In this document: piece by piece, positions 46,596 to 57,641 of the stretch
Position numbering within the stretch: the stretch's first letter is position 1
Layout: the number at the start of each line of letters is the position of its first letter
DNA from: Helianthus annuus
Taxonomy: Eukaryota; Streptophyta; Magnoliopsida; Asterales; Asteraceae
Assembly (NCBI RefSeq): GCF_002127325.2
Contig: NC_035436.2
Location: forward strand, 82,767,716-82,831,715
DNA length: 64,000 nt
Reading direction: 5' to 3'
Made by a program: the position numbers and the translations under genes
The notes under the pieces: generated by a model
The model's database searches: none
Told to the model about the DNA's origin: nothing
Seen by the model: the letters and a program-made list of their open reading frames with translations, nothing else

Positions 46596-48197
46596 CTATA
46601 CAGATGGCGGTGGAGGAGGGGGAAAGTAAGTGTAAAGCAAGCGACGTAACTGGAGCCAGTGCTCCTCCATAGCTCGCTGAGTACGAATAACAGAAGCAAC
46701 CTGCTGCTCTAGGGTAAAGAGGCGAGCAGCATAATCTGGGGGTAATGATCGACATGGCTGAAGAGGAGAGTGTGTCTGACCATGGCATGAACATGGTGGC
46801 AGCTGAGCTCTCTCAAGCTCCTGGAGACGCTGCGTGTGTGACTCGTGCTGATAAACGAAGGACATCAAAACGTCCTCTATAGTGTGTCCCACATGAAATG
46901 GATGGTAAGGATCAGTAGGTGGCATTACTGGTGGTGTCGACCAAAGCAAAGGCTCACTGGTGGGGTCAAACGGTGCCAAATGAAACGGTGAAGTAGAGGG
47001 TGGAACATATGACATCTGGGGCATGAAGGGGATAGACATCGGTACATGCCCAAAAGGATGGGCTGAAGAGCCCTCTCCAGGCCTCGCTGGAGGTACAAAC
47101 TGAGGAACCTGAAAAGAAAAATCAATATGTCGTGTAACAGGGATCTGAGGGGGCAGAGGTGGAACATCCTCATCAGCAGGTATCCAACCGTGCTGTGCAT
47201 GCTCATCCGGTGGATCCATGTGGTCTGCAAACAGTGCGTGCTCAGGCTCAAGTGGAACGGGATCAAATGGGGGAGCAACAACAGGATCAACTGGTGCAAC
47301 GTGATCAACAGGATGGTCAACTGGTATATCAACAATAGGTGGGGGAACAACAGGATCGACAGCAATGACCTGATCACCCTCTAACAAAGGAACATCCACA
47401 GGAAGATCACCAACAGGTGGGTCAGCTAGAACAGGCTCAACAGGGATGCCGGCATGTACGGGGTCATGCTCGGGCATAGGATCTAGAGCAGCTGCCTGCT
47501 CAGGAGCCAAGGCAGGCTCATGGTCATCAAAAGCCATCTCGAAATCGAACTCGGGATCAATAGGATCAACTGGATCAGCGAGATCCTCCATGGGCTGGTC
47601 CATCGGGATAAACTCAATATCATGATCCGGGTCGAATCCCGGAGGAAAGATGGGATCAGAATCCTCTATGTTATCATGGTCAAACGCAAAGCTCGGAATA
47701 GGTGCAGCAGAGGATGCCTGGTCAGGATCCGAGTCGTGTGCAAAGTGTTGTGCGCTCACCTCGTGAGATGGTGCGGATGCCACAGACTCAAAGGAGTCTG
47801 GGACCGGTGAATGTGCAGGTGAGTCCTCGGCAGGAGCATCAGCGATCATCAGAAGATCGCCAGCAGGAAGTAGGGCTGCGTCCGGGATCTCATCCTCTAT
47901 AGGCTCATCCTCAAACAGATCGATATCGCCGTCAGCCTCGGCGTCAAGAAGTAAGTCATATGCTGGATAAACGGCTAAAGGTATAGGAGCCGGAATCACT
48001 ACTAGAGGTAGGTTCTCAGCAGGAGGGCCATCTGCAGGCTCATCAGCACCCTCGGGTAGTGCGAAGGGCTGGAAATCATCCTCGTCCGTGCTGGTGTAGT
48101 CAGAAGTGTGCACCTCGTGCTCTGAGGATACGAGGTCGTCAGATACTACAGGTATGGGTCCGGTGGTGTCCGAGTCGCCAGTACCAGGCGAGTCCAT
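46596..48197 (-). CDS. Extra 5' ORF of GYP-B: acidic, proline-rich protein (533 aa)
   Basis: An intact ORF in sense orientation between the PBS and gag, where plant gypsy elements normally have only a leader. It begins MDSPGTGDSDTTGP and ends PPPPPPSV. Residues 1-300 are very rich in Asp, Glu, Pro and Ala with many VDPV/PVDP repeats (DEDDFQPFALP; DPVDPIDPEFDFEM). The C-terminal third is more ordered: FSFQVPQFVPPAR, then LQELERAQLPPCSCHGQTH (a small Cys/His cluster) and a possible helix LFTLEQQVASVIRTQRAMEEHWLQL. I see no catalytic motif, signal peptide or membrane segment. From memory, similar acidic sequences occur in Asteraceae retroelement annotations; function unknown. It stays open while gag-pol is broken, which hints at constraint but is not proof. 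Confidence 0.75.
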   Translation of the reverse strand: MDSPGTGDSDTTGPIPVVSDDLVSSEHEVHTSDYTSTDEDDFQPFALPEGADEPADGPPAENLPLVVIPAPIPLAVYPAYDLLLDAEADGDIDLFEDEPIEDEIPDAALLPAGDLLMIADAPAEDSPAHSPVPDSFESVASAPSHEVSAQHFAHDSDPDQASSAAPIPSFAFDHDNIEDSDPIFPPGFDPDHDIEFIPMDQPMEDLADPVDPIDPEFDFEMAFDDHEPALAPEQAAALDPMPEHDPVHAGIPVEPVLADPPVGDLPVDVPLLEGDQVIAVDPVVPPPIVDIPVDHPVDHVAPVDPVVAPPFDPVPLEPEHALFADHMDPPDEHAQHGWIPADEDVPPLPPQIPVTRHIDFSFQVPQFVPPARPGEGSSAHPFGHVPMSIPFMPQMSYVPPSTSPFHLAPFDPTSEPLLWSTPPVMPPTDPYHPFHVGHTIEDVLMSFVYQHESHTQRLQELERAQLPPCSCHGQTHSPLQPCRSLPPDYAARLFTLEQQVASVIRTQRAMEEHWLQLRRLLYTYFPPPPPPSV

Positions 48198-48730
48198 GAG
48201 TCTGTAACATAAACATAAATATGCACAAATAATCAGTCATACAATCAGGTAATCACATAAGTTACCAAGTAAGGTATCACATAAACCTCCTAGTCCCACT
48301 AGCCTCCCAGCCTCCCAGACTGCTCTTCCTAGTCCCACTAGCCAATTCTCCCAGCCTCCCAGACTGCTCTTCCTAGTCCCACTAGCCAATTCTCCCAGCC
48401 TCCCAGACTGACTCCCTAGTCCCACTAGCCAATTCTCCCAGCCTCCCTGACTGACTCCCTAGTCCCACTAGCCAATTCTCCCAGCCTCCCAGACTGACTC
48501 CCTAGTCCTACTAGACAACTACCTCGATCTATTAGATCGAGCCTCGGCCTCCCAGACCGAGCCTCAGCCTCCCAGACTGAGCCTAAAAATAATAAATAAA
48601 AGGTGCTCAACATTTGTTTATAAAAACGTTTTGGATCTGGACTTAAGTGGTATGCAGTAAAAATGTTTTCGTGAGAGCCCTAGTGATCATAGTCTAGACT
48701 CGAGAAGGAATCCTAGTTCGCTATGATCAG
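48198..48730 (-). repeat. GYP-B leader with a 43-bp tandem array
   Basis: Six copies of a unit starting CCTAGTCCCACTAG begin at about 48289, 48328, 48372, 48415, 48458 and 48501, so the period is 39-44 bp. Each contains CCAATTCTCCCAGCCTCCCAG or a variant. A diverged tail (CCTCGGCCTCCCAGACCGAG) runs to about 48590. No gene is supported. Confidence 0.85.
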
Positions 48731-48743
48731 AGCTCTGATACCA
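48731..48743 (-). promoter_or_regulatory. Primer binding site of GYP-B
   Basis: Plus strand AGCTCTGATACCA; sense TGGTATCAGAGCT, one base from the usual initiator tRNA-Met site, 3 bp from the LTR. Confidence 0.85.
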
Positions 48744-48746
48744 AGC

Positions 48747-51700
48747 TGTCACACCCTGGCTTTGCGGAAGCGTGGTTAATTTGGTGTGACTTCTTAATAC
48801 CATAGCTTAATCATAACAAAGCTATATAAATTAAAACATGCAAGGATCATCCATTAAGTTTTAAAAACCAAATACAGTACCATTGTTTTAAAACGGGATC
48901 ACGCCCTAACAACCATAACCTTGTTCAACAAACATTACAACTTAAACATAACATAAACACAGTTTAAGGACTGTGACTTGTCCAGGAAAGAGTCACATTC
49001 CCTAAACCCCGGATGACCTTGGAAACTAGTGCAGCGGGAAAACGTGCCATACCGTGCCAGATCTTTAATTCCCTCAAATACATGTAAGTTGAAAAATCAA
49101 CAATATTGTTGAGCGAGTTCATGTGTAAGTGAGTAAATAAACCTTTGTATTTATCAAAAATCCTGGTATGTAGCAAATAAGGAAAAAGAGATCACCAATG
49201 GTTTGCAAGGCCATTGATATGTGTGAAGTGCAAGTAGGAAGACTCAAACCTAGCGGATTTTGCGTTGGGCACAAAGTCACCCCGAGGTCCGTTATGCTGG
49301 GCCTAGGGCTGGGCTCGCTACACCCAGATATATCTACCGCTACCGTCCCTCGGTCCTACAATGAGGATTAATGGCCTCAAGTTGCGCCTACCCACTCACA
49401 TGATCTAAGTAGTAACCCTCCTTACGCTAACCATACCATGTATAAAGTACTCGTAAATAGTAACATGTATTTCACCCCCGCAGTTTAGAAAACTGAAAAC
49501 AGTTAAGAGAAAAGGGGGACATGAACTCACAGTCAGTGCGTCTCTACCAAGTACTCCGCATGTCAGCTGTGCGACGAGTTACATGTATTAATTCTATTAG
49601 ACGGATGGCCGTGCCTTAGCTTTATAGTTTAGGTTTTTGGGAAATAGTTAGACAACTATTTCGTGTTTATATTTTGCATGTACTTGGTAGTTAATCTCCT
49701 TCCCAAGGATGGGGGATTTAATACATGTGCGTTCAATTTATAATATTAAGTCTCACTTAATATATTTTCATTTCTAATTCCAAATATAAATATTTTTCTC
49801 AAAAATATTATATTTCCATTTCACATAATTTTTCCCCAAAAATAATACGTTGATAAAATATTCGTTCATAATCATTTCTGTATAATGCGTAAGTTACGTT
49901 TTAGTAATCGTGTGGTAATAATAATTACCGTTGTAACTTATATGTATATCGTGAAAGCGTTCGTATTATTTTGGATTCGTCAACGTTTGTAAATATTATT
50001 TTTACTCGAAAAATAATATTTGTGTATTTTCACAAAATAATCATAAACAGTGTTGTGAAAAATCATATTTACCAAATATATATTTATCACGTTTAATTTT
50101 TGTGAAAATCCCACCTCCGAATATTTGTAAATAAAGTCATGGCAAAATATATTTTGAAAACATATCAAAAATAATTCTGACACTTGTAAATAATTCTAAG
50201 TGTTATGTTTTTAGAAAAATTTCGCCAGAGTTTCCCCTGTAACTGGAGGTGGCCACGCTTTTAAGCGTATCATTTTCTTTTACAAAAATCATTTCAACAA
50301 CTTCTTGATTCAATCAACAATTTCCGACACAACAACTAGTCGACAAGTATGTAAATCGCATAAGTACATGAACTTGTAATTTTTCCGAAAACTATAGTGT
50401 AGATCCCGTTATATTTTGTGGATCTTTGTATAAAATAGTTTAACCTCGTAAAAACCTCGTTTTTAGAATAAATCCATCTTTACATCTTCCCGTCATCTTT
50501 TACAAAGATCGTTATTTTGTCGAAACTTTTCATTTCACAAGTGTTTATATACTTGTGGTTTGTAAAAATCATGCTTGTTAGTGTGTTATCCGACTTTTAG
50601 AAAACATGATTTTCTCGACACCTGGTTCTTTGAAAATACCACTTGCAGATACGTAGATCCGCTAGTTTTAAACACTATTTTACGAGTAAAAATACTTTTA
50701 CACAAGTTCATGTTTCTCGTGTGGTAGAGTTTCACCTTTTAACCCTTGTACCGTCCGAAACAAGCTTATGTCAAGATCCATGATCTTAACCAAACCGGGT
50801 TAAATGGTGATCCGAGCTACCACAACGTAGATCGGGCCTAAATAATCACAACTTTCAAGTACTACAACTTTTACACAACCATTATGCCTTTATCCAACAA
50901 GATTCATGTTTTTAGTAGACTTTAATGTCTCAAAACGCAAGTTTCCGACTTTTAACCGTTACAAATCTTATTAACCACCTTAGATTAGTTCGAGTATGAG
51001 TTTTAAGTGTTATACCTCTAGCTCGGGGCTAGGGAAGAATCTATGCGAAGAAGAGGTGGATAAAAGCAAAGTAGAAAGGTCCTTCGCCTTCCGTTAGCTC
51101 CAAGACTCCTTATGCGTGACCCGTAAGGCTTGTATAACCTTGGAATGTAATGTTTGAAGTTGGATGATGGATGGATGGAAGTGTGGGTGCTCGGCCGAGA
51201 GGAAGCAAGAGGGAGAGAGAGAGCTTGAGTGGTGAGTTGTGATGATGGATCTTGTGTGTTTAAGCTAATACTTATAGATAATCTTAGGGATTATGGACCA
51301 ATGGATCGAATGTCTTCTAGATTTGAGACAAGATTTTATATTATAATCAAGAAATGGTACAAGACTAGTTACATGGGGACCGAATCGGCCCAAGGGGGGG
51401 GGGGGGTAAGCTAGTTCGATTCCAACTAAAGTTTAAGTATTAGTTAGGTTAAACCAAGTTAGATTTAGGGGTTAACTCGGTTAGTGGTGTGATGTGCTTT
51501 ATAGCGGGTGTTAGGGTATTCAGGGACCCTAACTGACTCAGAAAAAGATCAATAATGTTACTGTCAATATTTTTTATGTCCCGGGTATAGTCCGGTTGTT
51601 CGGTTGGATAGTAATCCGTTAAAGTGCTTAAATAAGCTTTTAAGTGTTGTAAATAACATTTTTAGTGACACAATTTAATCTACAAAGTGTCAGGAATATT

Positions 51701-52160
51701 TTCCTCATGTTTTGGCACTTTATTAGTTAGCCAGAAGCTGATATGTTAATAAAAGTGCTGTGTTTGGTGCTTAGAGTACGTTTTAGGCACATCCAGTCAT
51801 TATATCTTATTCCTAGAGACGCGGTTCTACAACCCTTGTATCCCTACACTCACTATTGGTGTAGTAAAATATTTCTGGCTCATACAGGCCCTTAGAGGCA
51901 GTGTCTGCCTGATGCTGGCTTTATCAGCATGTTCAATAGGTTATCCGTTCTAATGCTACTGTGCTTTTGTGCATCATGTTTGTCACTAAGGTTCAGCATG
52001 TAAAATAATGTAGTGACGGTACGTAAAGTATGATGCAGATATGTTCAAGTAATAAGTTCAAGTAGCAGTTCATCAGCAATTTCAGTTAAGCACAGTAATC
52101 AGGCAGTAATTAATAATTAATTAAATCGTACGGATACCTGGTTTAGTGAGGGTTGTCACA
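48747..52160 (-). repeat. 5' LTR of GYP-B (3,414 bp)
   Basis: Uninterrupted copy of the LTR. A minus-strand CTATAAGTATT near 51267-51277 is the best TATA candidate, about 890 bp into U3. A run of about 13 G at 51395-51407 is longer than in the 3' LTR. It ends GTTGTCACA before the TSD ACATT. Confidence 0.92.
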
Positions 52161-55017
52161 ACATTAACACACATCCAAGACCCTGGATGGATGCGTCACA
52201 GTATACTACAAAATCGTCCGTGCCCTCTGGCAAAGAGAGGATAGGTGCACTGCAAAGTCTATCCTTTAAGTGCTGAAAAGCAGTTTCCTGATTGTTACCC
52301 CAACGGTAGGTGACACCCTTCTGTGTCAGTAGTGTAAGCGGCTGTGCAATCTTTGAAAAGTCTTTGATGAATCGTCTGTAGTACCCCGCCAAACCCAAGA
52401 ATTGGCGTATTTCCGTTGGTGTACGCGGTGCAGGCCAGTTCCTGAGCGAATCTACCTTGGATGGATCGACATGAATCCCATCCCTGTTCACCACATGGCC
52501 TAAGAAGTGGACTTCACGAAGCCAGAAGTCACATTTCGAAAACTTGGCGTACAGCTGTTCCTTTCGAAGAAGTTCCAAGATAAGTCGTAAGTGCTGCTCG
52601 TGCTCCTCCTGACTCTTGGAGTAGATCAGGATGTCATCAATAAACACTATCACAAATCTGTCTAAGTAGGGTTTGCACACCCTGTTCATAAGGTCCATAA
52701 ATACGGCAGGTGCGTTCGTTAACCCGAACGGCATGACAAGAAACTCTTAGTGGCCGTATCGAGTTCTAAATGATGTCTTGGAGACGTCCTCATCCCGGAC
52801 TCTCAGCTGATGATAACCCGACCTCAAGTCTATCTTGGAGTAGTAACTCGACCCTTGCAACTAGTCGAATAAGTCGTCGATACGCGGAAGAGGATAGCGG
52901 TTCTTTACCGTTACCTTGTTGAGTTCCCGGTAGTCTATGCACATCCTGAAGGTACCGTCCTTCTTTTTCACGAATAACACTGGAGCTCCCCAAGGCGAAG
53001 AGCTTGGACGAATAAAGCCCTTTTCCAAGAGCTCTTGCAGTTGCTTTGACAGTTCTTCCAGTTCAGTTGGTGCTAAACGATACGGTGCTCGAGCTATGGG
53101 TGCTGCTCCCGGAGCGAGCTCGATCTGAAATTCGACTTGGCGATGAGGTGGTAAACAGGGTAAATCTTCAGGGAACACCTGAGGAAAGTCGCGTACTACT
53201 GGAATATCCTCCAACTTCTTTTCTTTCACTGATGCATCAGTAACAAGTGCCAAGATGGCAGTGTGCCCCTTTCGTAAACATTTCTGAGCCTTCAAGAAAA
53301 AGATGATGCCAACCACAGCACCACTCTTGTCACCTTGAACTTCGAGAGGTTCCTTGCCAGAACGAGGAATGCGAACTATCTTTTCCTTGCACAAGATCTC
53401 TGCGTGATGTTGAGATAACCAGTCCATACCAATGACGATGTCGAAACTACCCAAAACTATGGGAATGAGATCGATGGAGAAAGTCTGACCCGCGAGGATA
53501 AGATTACAACCCTGAACTATGTGCGTGGCCTCTAGACTCTTACCATTAGCTAATTCTACGACATGACTGGTGGGTAAAAGTGTTGGTGTACGTTTTAGCA
53601 GTTGACTCACTTTCACAGACATATAACTTGTATCCGCACCCGAATCAAACAAAACAGTAACATAAATATCGTCGAGGAGAAACTTACCCATAACCACATT
53701 GGGATCGTTCATTGCGTCTCCTCGCCCCAGCACGAAAGCTCGACCCCTTGCCTCGTTGCCATTGTTGTTGTTGTTCCCACCGTTGTTACCATTGCCCTGG
53801 TGATTGTTGTTGTTGCGATTCTGGTTATGGTTCAATTGAGGGCAATCACGTTTGTAATGACCTTCTGCTCCACACTGGAAACATCCCCGGTTTCCACGCT
53901 GTGGCTGCTGTTGCTGTGGGTTCTGTGGAGCTGGTAGTTGCGGTTGCTGGTTCTGATTTGCAGGCCGTGGGCTCCTACAGTCTTTGGCCTCGTGACCTAT
54001 CTTGAGACACCTTTGACAACAACCCTTGTTGCACTGGCCGCTGTGATGTCTGTTGCAGTTGTGACACTTGGGGTGAAACCCTTGATATCGTCTCTGTCTA
54101 TGACCACCAGAGGATTGCTGACTAGAACTCTGGTAGTGGTCAGTCTTCTGTTGCTGAGCTTGAGATTGAACTGTTGCTGAACCTTTGCTAGAATCCCCAT
54201 CCCACTTTCTTTTGTTGTCACTGGGTGTAGTGGGAGTAGCGGCTGAAGCGGTAGCACTGATGCATTTGGGCAACTTGTTCTGTTCCACCGCCTGATCCGT
54301 GAGGCGATGAGCAAGACGCTGAATGTCTTGGATGTTGTCGAGGTTAGCCGATGTAACATGGCTCTGAATTTCTGAAGCTAGACCCTTGAGGTACAGTTCG
54401 ATATGCTTGATCGGAGGGTCTACCATGGTTGGACACAAGATGGCCAGTTCATTTGACTGCTTCGTGTAAGCTTCGATTTCCGACCCCGTCATTTTCAAGT
54501 GATACAGTTCCACCTCCAACTTGTGGATGTCATCACGTGTGCAGTATTCCCTCTTGATAAGTTCCTTGAAATCATTCCAAGGGGTGGCGTTAGCAGCTGC
54601 CAACCCTAAAATCTGAACTTGCGCGTTCCACCAAGTTAGCGCGATTCCTTCCAGCGTGCCAGTGGCGTACTTCAACCTGCGAGCCTCAGGGCATTCACAC
54701 ATCTCGAACACTGACTCGAGCTTCTCAAACCAATGGAGTAGTCCCACTGCTCCTTCTGTGCCACTGAATGTGCTTGGACGACAGTCCATGAAGTTCTTGA
54801 ATGTGCAGACAGGTTGCTGTGCGGGTTGACCTATTGTGTACGAATAGGACAAAGTTTAAACACGAGAGTTGGTTTAGGAGTGTAGGATCCAATGATCCTA
54901 GTGTGTGCTATGACTACAGGATATACCTCCTGCTTGTGCGGCTGTAAGTGCCGCAGCAACTTGTTCGTTAATGAGCGCCGTCAACTGGGCTTGAGTCATG
55001 TTAACACGTCCAGGCAT
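52161..55017 (-). pseudogene. gag-pol: GYP-A gag-pol, 5' part: gag, protease, RT, start of RNase H (broken)
   Basis: Exon 1 (about 55017-54925, MPGRVNMTQAQL..) and exon 2 from 54830 ([19 protein letters not shown]) are separated by a 94-bp intron. Gag has a [12 protein letters not shown] segment, knuckle [14 protein letters not shown], a Q/N-rich linker and [14 protein letters not shown]. Protease [14 protein letters not shown] and [18 protein letters not shown] follow; then a TAG at 52861-52863 (FDQLQG expected) and a TAA at 52747-52749 (GHYEF expected). RT resumes with [10 protein letters not shown] and FIDD, and the RNase H start ([13 protein letters not shown]) ends at the GYP-B insertion. 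The rest is at 23301-25179. Confidence 0.9.
54831..54924 (-). other. Phase-1 intron in GYP-A gag (94 bp)
   Basis: Exon 1 ends GCAGGAG before GTATATCC; the intron ends TACACAATAG before GTCAACCC. Splicing yields [18 protein letters not shown]. It has the same phase and location as the GYP-B intron, directly upstream of the C-(T)-[YF]-K-x-F-x-D-C-[KR]-P block. Boundaries are good to about 2 bp. Confidence 0.7.
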
Positions 55018-55312
55018 GATCTTCATAGTAAAAGTAGCATAAGTGAGAATAGTTCGCGAGTAGTGCGATGACAGAAGAGTGTAAGCACATAGGTATTCTC
55101 ACGTATTAGTGTCATGTGTATCTGAGCGTACTACGAGCAAAGTTCTATGTAATTCTAGCAAACAGGTAATAAACATAAACCTTATTACCTAAGATGTTGA
55201 GTCTTGCACGTGGAGCGAAGCGTCGTTGTGGATCGTTGAGAGCACTGTTCTGGTTATAGTCTGGTTTTAATAAAACGTTTTCCCATATTAAAACCTAGTT
55301 CTCTATAACCAA
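55018..55312 (-). other. Leader of GYP-A
   Basis: About 295 bp between PBS and gag. Unlike GYP-B, there is no extra ORF here. Nothing else seen. Confidence 0.5.
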
Positions 55313-55326
55313 TGGCTCTGATACCA
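55313..55326 (-). promoter_or_regulatory. Primer binding site of GYP-A
   Basis: Plus strand TGGCTCTGATACCA, the initiator tRNA-Met complement, 3 bp from the LTR. Confidence 0.9.
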
Positions 55327-55329
55327 ATC

Positions 55330-57636
55330 TGTCACACCCCCAAAATCCACACGCGGAGTATCACCGCTTGGAGGCGTGACATGACCAGGATCAAGCCACC
55401 AATCATATCGAACATAGCATTTAATAAAAAAAATAGTAGATAATGTAATTCATCACGACATGATTGATGTTCAAAACCAAACTTTCTTTAAGTAGCGGAA
55501 GCATGTAAGTAAACCCAACATAAATAATAATGAATGAAATGTCATAAGTGTTTAACTAAGCATTCATGATCCATGCCCACAACGACCTGCTCCTCCTTGT
55601 CCAAGCTCCATAAGTACCTAAGGTCCTGCAAGGCATGCAGCAGAGAATCAACAACTAGTTGAGCGAGTTCACAGAAAGTAAGTTCGTTATAACAAATCAT
55701 ATATCCATTTAGTGGGGGCTTCCCATGTAAGTATGTACTAATAGTGGGGGTTTCCCATGGTCATATGTATTACTAGTGGGGGTTTCCCACTTTTATCTTT
55801 ACTAATGGGGGCTTCCCATGTTTATACTTACTAGACTATTTGCAACCATGTGTTCTTCTTAATCCGAGAACAGGAATACGTACAAGATCACGTAGGATTT
55901 ACGCGAGTGCCCTTCCCCGAGGACAGTGGTACGTGTGGGGTTTACGTAGGATTTACGTAAGTGTCCTTCCGACCCGGAAGACAGTAGTAGGTATGAGTTT
56001 ACGTAGGTTTTACGTAAGTGTCCTCTCGACCCGGGAGACATTGGTAGATACTAGTTTATCTAGGTTTTACGTAAGTGTCCTGACTAACCTGAGGACGATG
56101 GTCTATAGTCCAGCGATAGCGTAAGCACGAGTAATTATCCATTTCAAATAATCCAACCCAATTCCCAACCCGGGAATCCCATGCCTTGGCTGTGTGAACT
56201 CACCTTGGTTTGCTCGACAGATACACAAAAAGGTTCTTGAACTAAGAGTGATCAATCACGTCCTAACAGGATTACCATACAAGTCAGGTTTTGACTTAAG
56301 TAATGCACGTATGATTACACATAGTCAATACGTTATAAGCACGTAGATCATGGCAAGCACAGAATTTCATATTAACAGTCAAAGCATAACACTCTCAAAC
56401 TTGTGCGACTCGGATGGTTGGGCCGTGAGCTTGTGCGAGCCCAACCATCTTGTGCGATATAAATGTCTAAGCCCAAACAATACCCGGCCCAACATATAAG
56501 TAAATAGTCCAAACATATACGGTCCAAAGAGTAAATATATATCTTGTGCGATCCGTTGGAATTGTGCGATCGGACTAGCCCAGCCCAAATAACCATTCGG
56601 CCCAAATAGTTAAACAAGCATGCAAATTGTGGGATCCGACAACCTTGTGCGACTGGGGCACCTTGTGCGACACGAAGTCTTGTGCGAGTGGCCCCTTGTG
56701 CGTTCGGATTAGATTTGTGTGATCTGATCTTGTACAACCTGAACTTGTGCGATTGTTTTAATTACCGGATATCATGCAAATCGGTTACAATTATTCAAGT
56801 TTCCAAACATATGATATCAATTAACAGTTAATCGGTTTCCAAATTTATAACAACCAATCAACACAATCAAAGATTCTATCCAACCCTTAATCGATCAAAC
56901 AAGCATTTTCTAAGCAAATTCTTATGAACCCTAGCATGATCATCATCATAAACAATAACTTATCAACACATATGGTTCGGTCCGATGACTTGAATATACA
57001 ACCGATTACAATCATTCCATTCTAAATCGTCATGCAAACAAATCCGAGAGCAAGATATGATAACCGGTTAACATCATCATACAATTCCGATTTCATAATC
57101 ATGTAGCCTATTAACAAGAATATTATCATTAAACATCATTAACAATCATGTATCTTATTATCATCGATTTCACTAGCATGAACCCTAAACGAATTTACTC
57201 AATCATATACAATCAAAACATCATCTATCAAAGTAAATAACATCAACACTAACCGGTTGAGAGGATGATCCGAACAAAGGTCCTCGAAGGAACGGTTGTG
57301 CTTGCCGTCGGGTTTGAGAGAGAGAATGAGAGAACTAGGGTTCTTGTGTGTGAGAATGTTATGGTAAAAGTGTAGAATGGTTACAACACATCATGTGCTA
57401 ATCGACTAGGGGGATGGGCCGAACCCAACTTGGGCTGCCCTATGGGTCCGCGTACAAGTGTAAAGCCCGAGTGGCTTGTGCGGTCGAGTGTGTGTGTTGT
57501 GCGCTTATCATACATACATTCACAAGCACGTATTAACATAACATTCACATAAATATTCATTTTCATAAAAGTCACATATCGAACACATACGTTACATCAA
57601 GGTACAAAGATCGGTTTGGAAATACGAGTTGTCACA
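55330..57636 (-). repeat. 5' LTR of GYP-A (2,307 bp, full length)
   Basis: Begins TGTCACACCCCCAAAATCC and ends GAGTTGTCACA, followed by the TSD CCAAA. It contains the GTGGGGG..TTCCCATG units (55712-55820), a 57-bp tandem array missing from the 3' LTR (55890-56114) and the TTGTGCGA array (about 56396-56750). Confidence 0.9.
55890..56114. repeat. 57-bp tandem array unique to the 5' LTR of GYP-A
   Basis: Units start at 55890, 55944, 56001 and 56058, each with ACGTAGG[AT]TTTACG[TC]A/GAGTG followed by a CC-rich part and GACAGT-like words. The unit lengths are 54, 57, 57 and about 57 bp. Short ORFs here simply translate the repeat. Confidence 0.85.
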
Positions 57637-57641
57637 CCAAA

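Larger units (their letters stand above)
25180..52160 (-). mobile_element. GYP-B: chromovirus with extra 5' ORF, nested in GYP-A
   Basis: The 3' LTR is 25180-41413 (split by COP-C) and the 5' LTR 48747-52160, both beginning TGTCACACCCTGG and ending GTTGTCACA. The TSD is ACATT at 25175-25179 and 52161-52165. Without COP-C it is about 14.1 kb. In sense order it has PBS, a leader with a 43-bp tandem array, a 533-aa acidic ORF, an intron-containing gag-pol and a PPT. Gag-pol has one frameshift and one stop. LTR differences are under about 1% by eye plus small indels. Confidence 0.93.
21306..57636 (-). mobile_element. GYP-A: chromovirus nested in COP-D and split by GYP-B
   Basis: TG..CA LTRs at 21306-23224 (3') and 55330-57636 (5'), TSD CCAAA on both sides (21301-21305 and 57637-57641), PBS at 55313-55326. 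Removing GYP-B and its TSD leaves about 9.3 kb. Gag-pol is Tekay-like with a C-terminal chromodomain but carries at least five in-frame stops. The two LTRs differ in length by 388 bp. Confidence 0.92.

Noticed and set aside
53602..54180. Hydrophobic plus-strand ORFs that look like membrane proteins
   Set aside because: They are antisense to the Gln/Asn-rich linker and knuckles of GYP-A gag; CAA/AAC codons read backwards give Val/Leu runs.
3982..55326. TGGTATCAGAGCC sites as tRNA gene pieces
   Set aside because: Each lies a few bases from an LTR edge and is a primer binding site, not part of a tRNA gene.
55840..56124. 94-aa ORF with repeated RFYVSVL segments
   Set aside because: It only translates the 57-bp tandem repeat in the LTR.
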